64,000 bases of DNA from Arthrobacter sp. CDRTa11 (GTDB taxonomy: Bacteria > Actinomycetota > Actinomycetes > Actinomycetales > Micrococcaceae). The translations under genes were made by a program, and so were the position numbers. Below the pieces are notes generated by a model. It had not been told where the DNA came from. It did not search any database and was given only the letters and a program-made list of their open reading frames with translations. Where the stretch lies: the NCBI RefSeq assembly GCF_026427775.1, contig NZ_CP044532.1:1116001-1180000 (forward strand). Direction: 5' to 3'. Below, piece after piece: positions 53,222 to 61,470 of the stretch. Each line of letters opens with the position of its first letter. The first letter of the stretch is position 1.

Positions 53222-54271
53222 GTGACCCTGGAAACTGGCGCCGCCAAGGCGGCCAAGAGCGGACGGCCGGCCACCATCTACGATGTGGCGGAAACGGCGG
53301 GGGTCTCCACCCAGACGGTGACCCGTTTCCTCAACGGCTTCGAAGGAATCAGCCAGGCAACACGGACCAAGGTTGGCCAGGCGATCGAAGAACTCGGCTT
53401 CCGCCCCAACCCGCTGGCCCGTGCACTGCGGACGAGCAAGCCCAACCGTATTCTCCTGTTTGTGCATGAGCTTTCCGAGGCAGGCCCGAGCAACATCGTC
53501 CGGGCTGCCACTAAAGCCGCGGCGGCTGCAGGGTACGTGCTGGACATCGTAAGCCTGGACGTGGACTCCCTGGAATCCAGCGCACGCACCATCAAGCAGA
53601 CCGGCCTGCAGTACGTGGCAGGCGCGATGTCGCTGGCGCCAACAGCGGAGTTTGATGCGCTCTTTGACGACCTTGCCCGGCGGGTGCCCCTGCTGCGGGA
53701 AGTCAATGGAGATGGCCTCGAAGGGCCTCAGGCGCAGTCAGATACTGACCTGGGAACCCAGCTGGCAGTCCGCCACCTGCACGACCTGGGCCACCGCGGG
53801 ATTTTCATCATCGCCGGACCGGAGGGGTGGTTCTCTACCACCAAGCGGCTGCGAACGGCGATCACCGAAACTGCAGCCCTTGGAATGGCCATAACCGGGG
53901 TGCAGCATGGTGACTGGTCTGCCGCGTCCGCGTTTGCCATCGCCAGGGATGCCTCATTTGACGACCGCACCACGGCAATCATTGCCGCCAATGACGAGAT
54001 GGCCATGGGGGCGCTGGCCGCGCTTGATCAACGCGGGATGGACGTACCGGGGGATCTCAGCATCGTAGGGTTCGACGATGTCCGGGGTGCGGCCTATTTC
54101 AAGCCCGCACTGACCACCGTGCACATCGACTTCAAGGCGAAGGGTGACCTCGCTGTGTCGAGGCTGCTGGCTCTCATTGCAGGGCAAGGCGAAGAATCGG
54201 TCGAGGTGCCTGGGGCGGCCATGGTTCCGCCGCGGCTCGTGGTCCGCGCCTCAACCGCTCCCGTTTCCTGA
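53222..54271 (+). CDS. LacI-family transcriptional regulator
   Basis: A 349-residue repressor. The helix-turn-helix is at about residues 18-40 (TIYDVAETAGVSTQTVTRFL), the hinge near NPLARALRTSKPNRILLFV, and the effector domain ends with DLSIVGFDDVRGAAYFKPAL. The recognition helix contains STQTVTR. It is divergent from the lipoprotein/beta-helix operon across a 186-bp gap, and the next gene downstream is a convergent GH3 glycosidase, so control of secreted-polysaccharide genes is plausible. GTG start with no strong ribosome site. Confidence 0.9.
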   Translation: MTLETGAAKAAKSGRPATIYDVAETAGVSTQTVTRFLNGFEGISQATRTKVGQAIEELGFRPNPLARALRTSKPNRILLFVHELSEAGPSNIVRAATKAAAAAGYVLDIVSLDVDSLESSARTIKQTGLQYVAGAMSLAPTAEFDALFDDLARRVPLLREVNGDGLEGPQAQSDTDLGTQLAVRHLHDLGHRGIFIIAGPEGWFSTTKRLRTAITETAALGMAITGVQHGDWSAASAFAIARDASFDDRTTAIIAANDEMAMGALAALDQRGMDVPGDLSIVGFDDVRGAAYFKPALTTVHIDFKAKGDLAVSRLLALIAGQGEESVEVPGAAMVPPRLVVRASTAPVS

Positions 54272-54299
54272 ATCCAGGCGGCGCCAACTGACCGGTCAC

Positions 54300-56648
54300 C
54301 TATGCCAGAGGCGTTACCCGCACCGGGGTCAGCATCTCCCGCTCAAACCCCACTACCCGCCGCTCGCCGTGCAGGATCACTTCGTGCGTGTGGGCATCGT
54401 TAATGCTCGACGTCGCCACGTGCAGCTTCGCGAGGCCCGGCGCCACAATGCGCTCCAGCCCCAGCCCGGTGAAGGACGTGCGGTCCGCGTGGACTGTGAA
54501 CTCCACCGTGGCCGACGCCCCGGCAGCCAGTTCCACCCGGGCGTAGCCGATCAGCTCACGGACCGGGCGGACCACCTCGGCCACCGGATCCTCCAGGTAC
54601 AGCTGGACCACTTCGGCGCCGCCGCGGGCACCGGTGTTGGTGACGATGCAGGACACCACGGCGCTCGCCGACGTGGACATGGTGGGAGTACTGCAGGAAT
54701 GGTCGGACAATTCGAACGACGTGTAGGACAGGCCGTGGCCAAAGCTGAACAAAGGCGACGGATCCAGCGCGCTCACCTCGGTCTTCCCGGCCAGCCTGCT
54801 CTGCAGGTAAGTCCCCGGCTGGCCGCCGGGGGCCCGGGGGACGGACACCGGAAGCTTGCCGGAGAAGTTGGACGTTCCCAGCAGGACGTCCCAGAGGGCC
54901 TCGGCGCCTTCCTCCCCGGGGAAGAAGCCCTGGACGATGGCGTCGGCGCGGTCAACGAAGTCACCCAGTGCGTAGGGGCGTCCGCTGAGTACCACCACAA
55001 TGGCGCGGGTGCCCGCCTGGGACGCGGCGGCCAGGACGCGGTCCAGCAGCTTGTGCTGGTCGCCCGGAAGCCTGAGGTCCGCGGCGTCATTGCCTTCGCC
55101 TGAGGTCCCGCGGCCGAACAGGCCCGCGTTGTCGCCCACCACAATCACACAGGTCTCCACTGCCCTGGCTATGGCGCAGGCCCGTTGGATCTCCTCGGCC
55201 GTGGAGGCCTCGCACGTTCCCGTCACGGCGCTCTGCACATTGGTAAACCGCTCGGCTGCCACGCCGGCAACTGTGGGGATGCTGATGCCCAGGGGAGTGT
55301 CAGGATGCGAAGCCCCCACATGGGCATCGAACGAATAGCAGCCCAGCATGGCAAAGGGGTCCGAGGCCAGGGGGCCCACCACGCCGAGACGAGACGCGCC
55401 GGCCAGGGGCAACGCCGCCCCGGTGCCATGGTCATGGTTGGCCAGGAGTACCAGCGACTGCACGGCCAGGTCCCGCGCCAGCTTTCGGTTCTCAGCCGGG
55501 TCCAGGTCGATGGGGCCTGCAGCCAGGAAGGGCGGTTCCGGATCGAAGCCGGCGTCCAGCAGGCCTGCCTCGAGCTTCTGGTTCAGCACGCGGCGCAAGG
55601 CCCGGTCGATCAGTTCTTCGGGCACTTTGCCTTCCCGGACCCGGGCGAGCAGCGGCCCGCCGAAGCAATTCACGGTGGGAAGTTCGACGTCGACCCCCGC
55701 CTCGAGCGCCAGCGCTGCGGCGTGTCCGCCGTCCTCCGCCACGCCGTGCATCAGCTGCAGGAAGGAGACGCCGAAATAGTCGGCCACCACAGTGCCGTCA
55801 AAGCCCCAGGTGTCGCGCAGCAGGGTGGTGAGGAGGGCGCCGTTGGCGGCCCCCGGCACGCCGTCGACATCCGTATACGCGTGCATGACCGAACGGGCGC
55901 CGCCGTGTTTGATCGCCATCTCAAAGGGTGGAAGCATCACGTCTGCGAGTTCGCGCGGGCCCATGGACACGGGCGCGTGGTTGCGGCCTGCGCGGGAGGC
56001 GGAGTAGCCCACGAAGTGCTTGAGGGTGGCCACAATGCCGGCTTCCTCCAGGCCCTGCACATAGGCCGTGGACACTGTGCCCACCAGGTAAGGGTCCTCG
56101 CCGATGGTCTCCTCGACGCGTCCCCAGCGGAGGTCGCGGACCACGTCCAGCACCGGCGCCAGGCCCTGGTGGACGCCGAGTCCGTGCATGCTCTCGCCGA
56201 TCCGGCCGGCCATTTCGCGCACCAGTGCGGGATTGAATGTGGCGCCCCAGGCGAGCGGCACGGGGAAGGCTGTGGCTTTCCAGGCCGCCAGTCCGGCGAG
56301 GCATTCCTCGTGGACCTGGGCGGGAATGCCAAACCGTGAGGCGGCCATGATGTCCCGCTGCGCCGCGGCCAGGGAACGCGCGCCCGCCGCGGGGTCCAGG
56401 GGAGTGGTGCCGTACATGCGGGTGATCTGCCCGAGCCCATTGGCGATGACCTCGCCCCACGAGCGGTTGTCCCCGGCCAGCTGGCTCTGCAGCGGTGCAA
56501 CGGAATCGCCCTCGATGGAGGCATTGACCCAGACCCCCACCAGCTGGGCGAGCTTCTCTTCGAGCGTCATGTCCTGGATCAGGCGTTCGACGACGGTGCG
56601 CCCCGCGGGGCGCTGAACTGCTTGCGTTTCGGCTGCACCGCTGTTCAC
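54300..56648 (-). CDS. Glycoside hydrolase family 3 (beta-glucosidase/beta-xylosidase-like)
   Basis: A 782-residue GH3 enzyme without a signal peptide. The N-terminal (beta/alpha)8 domain has WGRVEETIGEDPYLVG, ATLKHFVGYS (the K-H motif) and nucleophile Asp in GTVVADYFGVSF. The (alpha/beta)6 domain follows (SLVLLANHDHG; VVVLSGRPYALGDF; VQGFFPGEEG), and a C-terminal FN3-like domain begins near SPLFSFGHGLSYTSFELS. It removes beta-linked sugars from oligosaccharides; glucose or xylose specificity is not clear. The GTG start at 56646-56648 has AAGGAG 6 bases upstream. It is divergent from the Gfo/Idh-PmoA-cupin cluster, with TTTCT/AGAAA-type elements between. Confidence 0.9.
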   Translation of the reverse strand: MNSGAAETQAVQRPAGRTVVERLIQDMTLEEKLAQLVGVWVNASIEGDSVAPLQSQLAGDNRSWGEVIANGLGQITRMYGTTPLDPAAGARSLAAAQRDIMAASRFGIPAQVHEECLAGLAAWKATAFPVPLAWGATFNPALVREMAGRIGESMHGLGVHQGLAPVLDVVRDLRWGRVEETIGEDPYLVGTVSTAYVQGLEEAGIVATLKHFVGYSASRAGRNHAPVSMGPRELADVMLPPFEMAIKHGGARSVMHAYTDVDGVPGAANGALLTTLLRDTWGFDGTVVADYFGVSFLQLMHGVAEDGGHAAALALEAGVDVELPTVNCFGGPLLARVREGKVPEELIDRALRRVLNQKLEAGLLDAGFDPEPPFLAAGPIDLDPAENRKLARDLAVQSLVLLANHDHGTGAALPLAGASRLGVVGPLASDPFAMLGCYSFDAHVGASHPDTPLGISIPTVAGVAAERFTNVQSAVTGTCEASTAEEIQRACAIARAVETCVIVVGDNAGLFGRGTSGEGNDAADLRLPGDQHKLLDRVLAAASQAGTRAIVVVLSGRPYALGDFVDRADAIVQGFFPGEEGAEALWDVLLGTSNFSGKLPVSVPRAPGGQPGTYLQSRLAGKTEVSALDPSPLFSFGHGLSYTSFELSDHSCSTPTMSTSASAVVSCIVTNTGARGGAEVVQLYLEDPVAEVVRPVRELIGYARVELAAGASATVEFTVHADRTSFTGLGLERIVAPGLAKLHVATSSINDAHTHEVILHGERRVVGFEREMLTPVRVTPLA

Positions 56649-56672
56649 GGGTTGCTCCTTGGATTGGAATGA

Positions 56673-56709
56673 TTTCTCTGAAACTATCAGAAACTTACAG
56701 TTAGTTTCT
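56673..56709. promoter_or_regulatory. Operator-like elements upstream of the GH3 gene
   Basis: TTTCT at 56673-56677 is followed by TCAGAAAC (56687-56694) and by the inverted repeat AGAAACT-n7-AGTTTCT (56689-56709). Similar TTTCT/AGAAA cores occur at 56804-56819, 59646-59658 and 35356-35377. It is a likely cluster of LacI-family binding sites controlling the GH3 gene. Confidence 0.55.
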
Positions 56710-56803
56710 AGATCAAAAAATCCTTGACTTCCGGCAAGCGAACTTTCTACGGTTGGGGAGGAAGGCTGCTACCCCCTTCCGGGGTGCAGAGAAAATTCAA
56801 GGG

Positions 56804-56819
56804 TTTCTTAGAAAGTTTC
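56804..56819. promoter_or_regulatory. Operator TTTCTTAGAAAGTTTC upstream of the Gfo/Idh gene
   Basis: It contains the palindrome TTTCT-T-AGAAA and, overlapping it, GAAAGTTTC. It lies about 60 bp before the oxidoreductase start, downstream of a TTGACT box (56724-56729). AGAAAGTTTC recurs at 59648-59656 before the LacI gene that closes the cluster. Confidence 0.6.
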
Positions 56820-56877
56820 GGACCGGGCCAGCGTCCCGGGACCGATGTTCCACTGCGATGACGGAGAGAGCGAATAC

Positions 56878-58002
56878 ATGCGGAGCTATAAAGTGGCCAT
56901 CGTTGGCACGGGCGGGATAGCAGCTGTCCATGCGGACAACGTGGGACGCGCCGGAGGCAGGGCCCAGCTGGTGGCGGCATGCGATGTGGACGCGGCGCGG
57001 CTGGATTCCTTCAGCAACCAGCACAACATCCCGGGCCGCTTCCAGAGCCTCACGGAGTTGCTGGCTGAGACCACGCCTGACATCGTGCACCTGTGCACCC
57101 CGCCCATGATGCACATCGACCAGGCCATTGAATGCCTTGAGGCCGGCGTCCATGTCCTGTCTGAGAAGCCGCCGGCCCTGAGCCTGGCGGATTTCGACAG
57201 GTTGGAGGCAGCCAGGATTAAGGGTGGCGCGCAATTCTCCTGCGTGTTCCAGCACAGGTTCGGAGATGCGGCGGCGGCAGCCAAGGGCCTGATCGGGGAT
57301 GCCGCGTTTGGCCGGCCACTGGTGGCCAGGTGCGATACCCTCTGGTACCGGCCGGACAGCTACTGGGACCTGCCGTGGCGGGGTTCATGGAATGCCGAGG
57401 GCGGCGGACCCACCATGGGCCACGGCATCCACCAGTTCGACCTGTTGCTCCACCTCCTGGGCCCCTGGCAGGAGGTCACGGCTCTCGCTTCGCGTCAGGC
57501 CCGCAGGACCTCCACCGAGGACCTGTCCGCAGCCCTTATCCGTTTTGAGAACGGGGCCGTGGCCACGGTTTTGAACTCCCTGCTGTCCCCGCGGGAAACC
57601 TCAGAGATCCGCATCGACACTGAGTTCGCCACCATCGAGCTCTCCCACCTCTACGGCTACTCCACAAACAACTGGACCATCACCGGTGCCCCCGGACACG
57701 AGGACACAGTGCGCGCGGCGTGGGAGGGTCAGCCGCTCGAGCAGGGGAGCGGGCATTCAGCCCAGTTCCTGGCTATGTATGACGCGCTCGACGCCGGCAA
57801 ACCGCTTCCGGCGGGCGCAGACTCGGTGCGCCAGACCCTGGAACTCGCTGCCGCGATCTACGCCTCAGCGTTCACCGGCAAGGCCGTGCAGCGGGGGGAG
57901 ATCGTACCCGGTCATCCCTTCTACAACGGCATGGACGGCGACGGCCTAGGTAGCCGGATCCTGGATTCAACAGCCCTCGCATCCACCACCGCTTCCTCTT
58001 GA
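56878..58002 (+). CDS. Gfo/Idh/MocA-family oxidoreductase
   Basis: A 374-residue NAD(P)-dependent sugar oxidoreductase-type protein: Rossmann motif VAIVGTGGIAAVHADNV at the start, the signature SEKPPALSLADFDRL near residue 105, and a C-terminal domain with GGGPTMGHGIHQFDLLLHLL, which carries the family His (HxxxD) motif. The substrate is unknown. It begins an operon with a PmoA-like protein and a cupin, a combination seen in actinobacterial sugar-catabolism clusters. ATG at 56878; GGAGAG lies rather far upstream. Confidence 0.88.
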   Translation: MRSYKVAIVGTGGIAAVHADNVGRAGGRAQLVAACDVDAARLDSFSNQHNIPGRFQSLTELLAETTPDIVHLCTPPMMHIDQAIECLEAGVHVLSEKPPALSLADFDRLEAARIKGGAQFSCVFQHRFGDAAAAAKGLIGDAAFGRPLVARCDTLWYRPDSYWDLPWRGSWNAEGGGPTMGHGIHQFDLLLHLLGPWQEVTALASRQARRTSTEDLSAALIRFENGAVATVLNSLLSPRETSEIRIDTEFATIELSHLYGYSTNNWTITGAPGHEDTVRAAWEGQPLEQGSGHSAQFLAMYDALDAGKPLPAGADSVRQTLELAAAIYASAFTGKAVQRGEIVPGHPFYNGMDGDGLGSRILDSTALASTTASS

Positions 58003-58040
58003 ACCCGATCCCTTCTTCCTTCCCACGTCTTGGAGATCCA

Positions 58041-59015
58041 GTGACCACCACCGCAGCACCCACCAGCGCCGTAACGAACAAAGAGCTCACCTATTCAGAC
58101 GATGGCACCACCCTCGTCTTCAATGCAGGCGGGCAGGAGCTGGCGAGATACACCTACCGTCCGGGGGATGACCAGTACGAAAGCCCGCGCCCGTACTTCC
58201 ACCCGCTCAGGACCCTCGGCGGTGACGAGGTCACCATTGCCCGGCCTTGGGACCACGTGTGGCACAAGGGCCTGTCGTGGGCGCTGCCGAACGTCGGGAA
58301 GGATAATTTCTGGGGCGGTGCCACGTACACCCGGGAAACGGAGTACGCCAACCTGGACAACAACGGCGCCATGAACCACGAGGCCTTCACCGGGATCACT
58401 GAATCCGGCGGAGGCATCACGGCAGTGGAGGCCCTCACCTGGACCTCCCAGGACGGCAAGCCAGTCATCGGAGAAAAGCGCCGCTTCAACATCCGGCTCC
58501 TGGATGTTCCGTCGGCCGCCGAAGAAGGCCACGCCGCCTGGGCCATCCTCTTCGAAACGGAAATGACCAACATCTCGCCTGACACCATCGAGATCGGCAG
58601 CCCCACCACCGAAGGCCGGAACAACGCCGGCTACGGCGGGCTGTTCTGGCGCGGGCCGAGGTCCTTCACCGGGGGTGAGTTCCGGTCATCCAACGGGACC
58701 GGCGCGGACGAGTTTATGGGCACCCGCTCGCCATGGATCGCCTTTACGGGCCAGCACGATGTCACGTGCCGCTTCTCCTCCATCATGTTTGTTGAGGACA
58801 GCACCAACCCCGGTGCGCCCAACAAGTGGTTCGCCCGCTCGTCAATGTTCGCGTGCCTGGGTTCCGCGCCGTTCTTCAGCGAAGTAGTCCCCCTGAAGGA
58901 AGGCCAGCCGCTGACCTACCGCTACGCCGTCGTGATTTCAGACGGAAAAGCGGATGGGGACACGGCGGACCGGCTGGCGGAAGCCGCCAAAGCCGCCCTG
59001 GAAAGCTGGAAGTGA
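58041..59015 (+). CDS. PmoA-like (DUF6807) protein
   Basis: A 324-residue beta-rich protein matching the PmoA/DUF6807 group: RPYFHPLRTLGGDEVT near residue 50, PWDHVWHKGLSWALPNVG with conserved His residues, FWGGATYTRETEYA, and NNAGYGGLFWRGPRSF. The name comes from a weak link to methane monooxygenase gene neighbours; the real function is unknown, and in sugar clusters it may be a sugar-modifying or sugar-binding protein. The GTG at 58041 with GGAG upstream is preferred to a TTG overlapping the previous stop. The stop overlaps the cupin start (GTGA). Confidence 0.8.
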   Translation: MTTTAAPTSAVTNKELTYSDDGTTLVFNAGGQELARYTYRPGDDQYESPRPYFHPLRTLGGDEVTIARPWDHVWHKGLSWALPNVGKDNFWGGATYTRETEYANLDNNGAMNHEAFTGITESGGGITAVEALTWTSQDGKPVIGEKRRFNIRLLDVPSAAEEGHAAWAILFETEMTNISPDTIEIGSPTTEGRNNAGYGGLFWRGPRSFTGGEFRSSNGTGADEFMGTRSPWIAFTGQHDVTCRFSSIMFVEDSTNPGAPNKWFARSSMFACLGSAPFFSEVVPLKEGQPLTYRYAVVISDGKADGDTADRLAEAAKAALESWK

Positions 59016-59764
59016 CGGCCACGGCCAGCAGCACGTTCCCGGGTGCCACCGCCGTCTCGGCAGTGAGCATCTACAACTGGCCGGCCAGCGACGGTGCCGC
59101 CGGCGGCACGCCCCACATGCACACGGCGTCCACGGAGGCGTACATCGTGCTGGAGGGGACCGGCCGCCTGGAGACCCTGGACTCGAGGGGATTCACGTCC
59201 ACGGACCTGGCTCCCGGGGTGGTGCTCTGGTTTACGCCGGGGACAGTTCACCGGGCCATCAACACCTCGGGCGATCTCAAGGTGCTGGTCCTAATGCAGA
59301 ACGCCGGGCTGCCGGAGAACGGGGACGCTGTCATGACGTTCCCGGCGGGGCACCTTGCAGACGTGGAGTCATACCGCGCCGCCGCCTCCCTCCCGTCCAA
59401 GGAGGCCGACGGCGGTGATCCGGCTGCGGAGGAAGCCGTCCGCCGTCGTCGGGATTTGGCATTGGAGGGATACCTTCAGCTCAAGGAGGAGGTCCTGCGT
59501 TCCGGAGTTGCCGGGTTAGCGGATTTTCACGCGGCGGCGGTGAATCTGGTCAGCGGGAACACCGCCGCGTGGACCGGTTTCCTGGAGCAGGGGGCGGCGG
59601 CGCAGGCAGCGCTGACAAAGGATCATTTGCGTTCTCTGGAATCGAAAGAAAGTTTCTTCCTTCAGGAGTCCGCTACTAGGATGGGAATACGGAAACCCCG
59701 CAGAATCTACGGCATGTGTGGACGAATCGACACTTGGGAACTTTCCGATAACAGTCAGCGCTGA
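59012..59764 (+). CDS. Cupin-domain protein
   Basis: A protein of up to 250 residues. Residues about 10-115 form a cupin: TPHMHTASTEAYIVLEGTGR holds the first motif (HxH...E) and PGTVHRAIN the second, so a metal-dependent sugar isomerase, epimerase or binding role is possible. A helical C-terminal part follows. The last ~40 codons (after LRSLESKE) look non-conserved and run through what appears to be the promoter of the next gene; a frameshift or an extended end may be involved. The GTG at 59012 overlaps the PmoA stop, so the two are coupled. Confidence 0.75.
   Translation: MTATASSTFPGATAVSAVSIYNWPASDGAAGGTPHMHTASTEAYIVLEGTGRLETLDSRGFTSTDLAPGVVLWFTPGTVHRAINTSGDLKVLVLMQNAGLPENGDAVMTFPAGHLADVESYRAAASLPSKEADGGDPAAEEAVRRRRDLALEGYLQLKEEVLRSGVAGLADFHAAAVNLVSGNTAAWTGFLEQGAAAQAALTKDHLRSLESKESFFLQESATRMGIRKPRRIYGMCGRIDTWELSDNSQR
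59646..59682 (+). promoter_or_regulatory. Promoter/operator of the lacI gene, inside the cupin gene's 3' end
   Basis: The palindrome AAGAAA-G-TTTCTT (59646-59658) overlaps a weak -35 (TTCTTC, 59654-59659), 17 bases before the -10 TAGGAT (59677-59682). Similarity to the AGAAAGTTTC element at 56812 suggests autoregulation by the LacI protein at 59800. Confidence 0.5.
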
Positions 59765-59799
59765 GGGTGATTCCCAGCTCGAAGAGGGCGGTTTGACGA

Positions 59800-60831
59800 A
59801 TGACGAAGCCGGACGTGGGACGAGCCACCATCAGTGAGATTGCCCGGGAAGCCGGCGTCTCCGTTCCCACAGTCTCCAAAGTCCTGAACGGGCATGCCCA
59901 TGTGGCAGCGGCAACGCGCGCCCGGGTGGAGGAGATCATTGCCCGGCGTGACTACGCCCGGCGTCCGGCGAAGCGCAGCAAAAAAGCCGGACTGATCGAT
60001 CTGGTGTTCCCCGGGCTGGGCTCGGAGTGGGCGCTGGAAATCATCGAAGGCGTGGAACGTGTGGCGCAGGATGCCGGATACGGCACGGTGGTGAGCAGCC
60101 TGTCCATGGACGGTTCGAGGATCCGGCCATGGCTGGCGAACCTGGCCGAGCGGAAGTCGGACGGGCTGCTGATGGCGGTCTATGAGCTGGACGCCAAGCA
60201 GATCCAGCGCATCAAGTCGCTGGGGATCCCAGTGGTGCTGATCGATCCCGTCGGCCAGCCGGGCCCGGACCTGATGACAGTGGGGGCAGCAAACTGGGAA
60301 GGCGCGCACTCGGCCACGGAGTACCTGCTGGGGTTGGGGCACCGGCGGATCGGCATGATCGGCGGCCGCGAGGACCTGCAGTGCAGCAGTGCGCGCGAAG
60401 ACGGGTACATCTCAGCGCTCCGGCGGGCCGGGGTCGCCATAGATCAGGCGCTCATGGTTCCCGGCGACTTCTCCATTGAGGCCGGCGAAGCCGGAACCCG
60501 CAAGCTCCTTGAGCTGGCGGACCGGCCCACCGCCATCTTCACCGGCAACGACGACCAGGCCTTGGGCGCGTACCGGGCCGCACGAACGGCGGGCCTTCGG
60601 ATTCCGCAGGACCTGTCCATCGTTGGCTTTGATGACATCCCGGCCGCCGAATGGATCGAGCCGGGGCTGACCACCATCCGCCAGCCCGTGGTCCAGATGG
60701 CGGAGACGGCCATGCGCGCGCTGCTCCGGCACCTGGACGGTGATGAGGAGTTGCCGCAGCGGATCGAGCTCGGGACGGAGCTGGTGGTGCGGGGTTCAAC
60801 GGCGCCGCCTTCTAAGGCCGTGGGCGCCTAG
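59800..60831 (+). CDS. LacI-family regulator of the Gfo/Idh-PmoA-cupin cluster
   Basis: A 343-residue repressor. The helix-turn-helix is ATISEIAREAGVSVPTVSKV (about residues 9-28), followed by hinge RRPAKRSKKAGLIDLVFPG. The effector domain contains RPTAIFTGNDDQALGAYRAA and DLSIVGFDDIPAAEWIEP, and resembles xylan- or beta-glucoside-responsive LacI proteins of actinobacteria. It closes the cluster and probably recognises the TTTCT/AGAAA elements upstream of itself, the Gfo/Idh gene and the divergent GH3 gene; that is inferred from shared motifs. Confidence 0.9.
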   Translation: MTKPDVGRATISEIAREAGVSVPTVSKVLNGHAHVAAATRARVEEIIARRDYARRPAKRSKKAGLIDLVFPGLGSEWALEIIEGVERVAQDAGYGTVVSSLSMDGSRIRPWLANLAERKSDGLLMAVYELDAKQIQRIKSLGIPVVLIDPVGQPGPDLMTVGAANWEGAHSATEYLLGLGHRRIGMIGGREDLQCSSAREDGYISALRRAGVAIDQALMVPGDFSIEAGEAGTRKLLELADRPTAIFTGNDDQALGAYRAARTAGLRIPQDLSIVGFDDIPAAEWIEPGLTTIRQPVVQMAETAMRALLRHLDGDEELPQRIELGTELVVRGSTAPPSKAVGA

Positions 60832-60885
60832 TCTCCGGCTGCCTTGCCCCTGCCGTGGTTCCAGGCGCAGGACTAAGCTGTCCGC

Positions 60886-61230
60886 ATGGGTTCCGTTGAC
60901 GATTCGTTAGTCGATTTGCCGCCGTCGGAGCGCGCCTGTCTCCAGCACGTGATAGAGGTTGCGCGGGCCGAAGCGCCTGAGGCCGTGGATGGCGTGAGCT
61001 ACGGGATGCCCGCCCTTAAGCTGGATGGGAAGCCGCTCCTTGGCGTCGTTGCAGCTGCCAAACACCTGTCCGTTTTTCCGTTTTCCCCGGAGGTTGTTGA
61101 CGCGGTTGCCTCACGGCTGGAGGGCTTCTCCCTGTCAAAAGGCACCATCCGTTTCACCCCCGATCACCCCTTGCCGGACGATGTTGTTGAGGAGCTCGTC
61201 CGGCTGCGCCGCGCGGAGATCCAGAAGTAG
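60886..61230 (+). CDS. DUF1801 (YdhG-like) small protein
   Basis: A 114-residue YdhG/CyaY-like-fold protein (ACLQHVIEVARAEAPEAVDG; SYGMPALKLDGKPLLGVVAA; LSVFPFSPEVVDAVA; GTIRFTPDHPLPDDVV). Family members have been proposed to bind iron or act as chaperones, but the function is not established. It is a single gene with its own short upstream region and an ATG at 60886. Confidence 0.85.
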   Translation: MGSVDDSLVDLPPSERACLQHVIEVARAEAPEAVDGVSYGMPALKLDGKPLLGVVAAAKHLSVFPFSPEVVDAVASRLEGFSLSKGTIRFTPDHPLPDDVVEELVRLRRAEIQK

Positions 61231-61320
61231 AGCGCCGGTGAGCCAGGTCAAATTCTCACGTAGCCGATCCCGAAAGCAGCGCAAGGTGCCCCGCCCTCGC
61301 TTGCAACTCGGCGGAATCAG

Positions 61321-61419
61321 GAGGCAACGTGGTCTGCGATTGTGAGTACTTCGTCGAGGTTCCCTAGACCCGCCCGTGCGTCCGCTGCGGCCGTTAATCC
61401 AGTGCTCGATGATGTTCAA
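61321..61419 (-). pseudogene. Possible remnant of an aldehyde dehydrogenase gene start
   Basis: On the minus strand, a TTG at 61417-61419 with TAGGAGAAG ahead of it begins MNIIEHWINGRSGRTGG, which resembles the first residues of methylmalonate-semialdehyde dehydrogenases (MmsA). The homology ends within about 17 codons. In another frame the following bases read LGNLDEVLTIADHVAS and then a stop, like the C-terminus of an unrelated enzyme. A deletion joining two gene ends is the simplest reading. Otherwise the 240-bp gap at 61231-61470 holds nothing I can recognise. Confidence 0.35.
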
Positions 61420-61470
61420 GTCTTCTCCTAGTAGGGGAGTGTTTCTTGGATACGGGCGTGGCGGAGCGGG

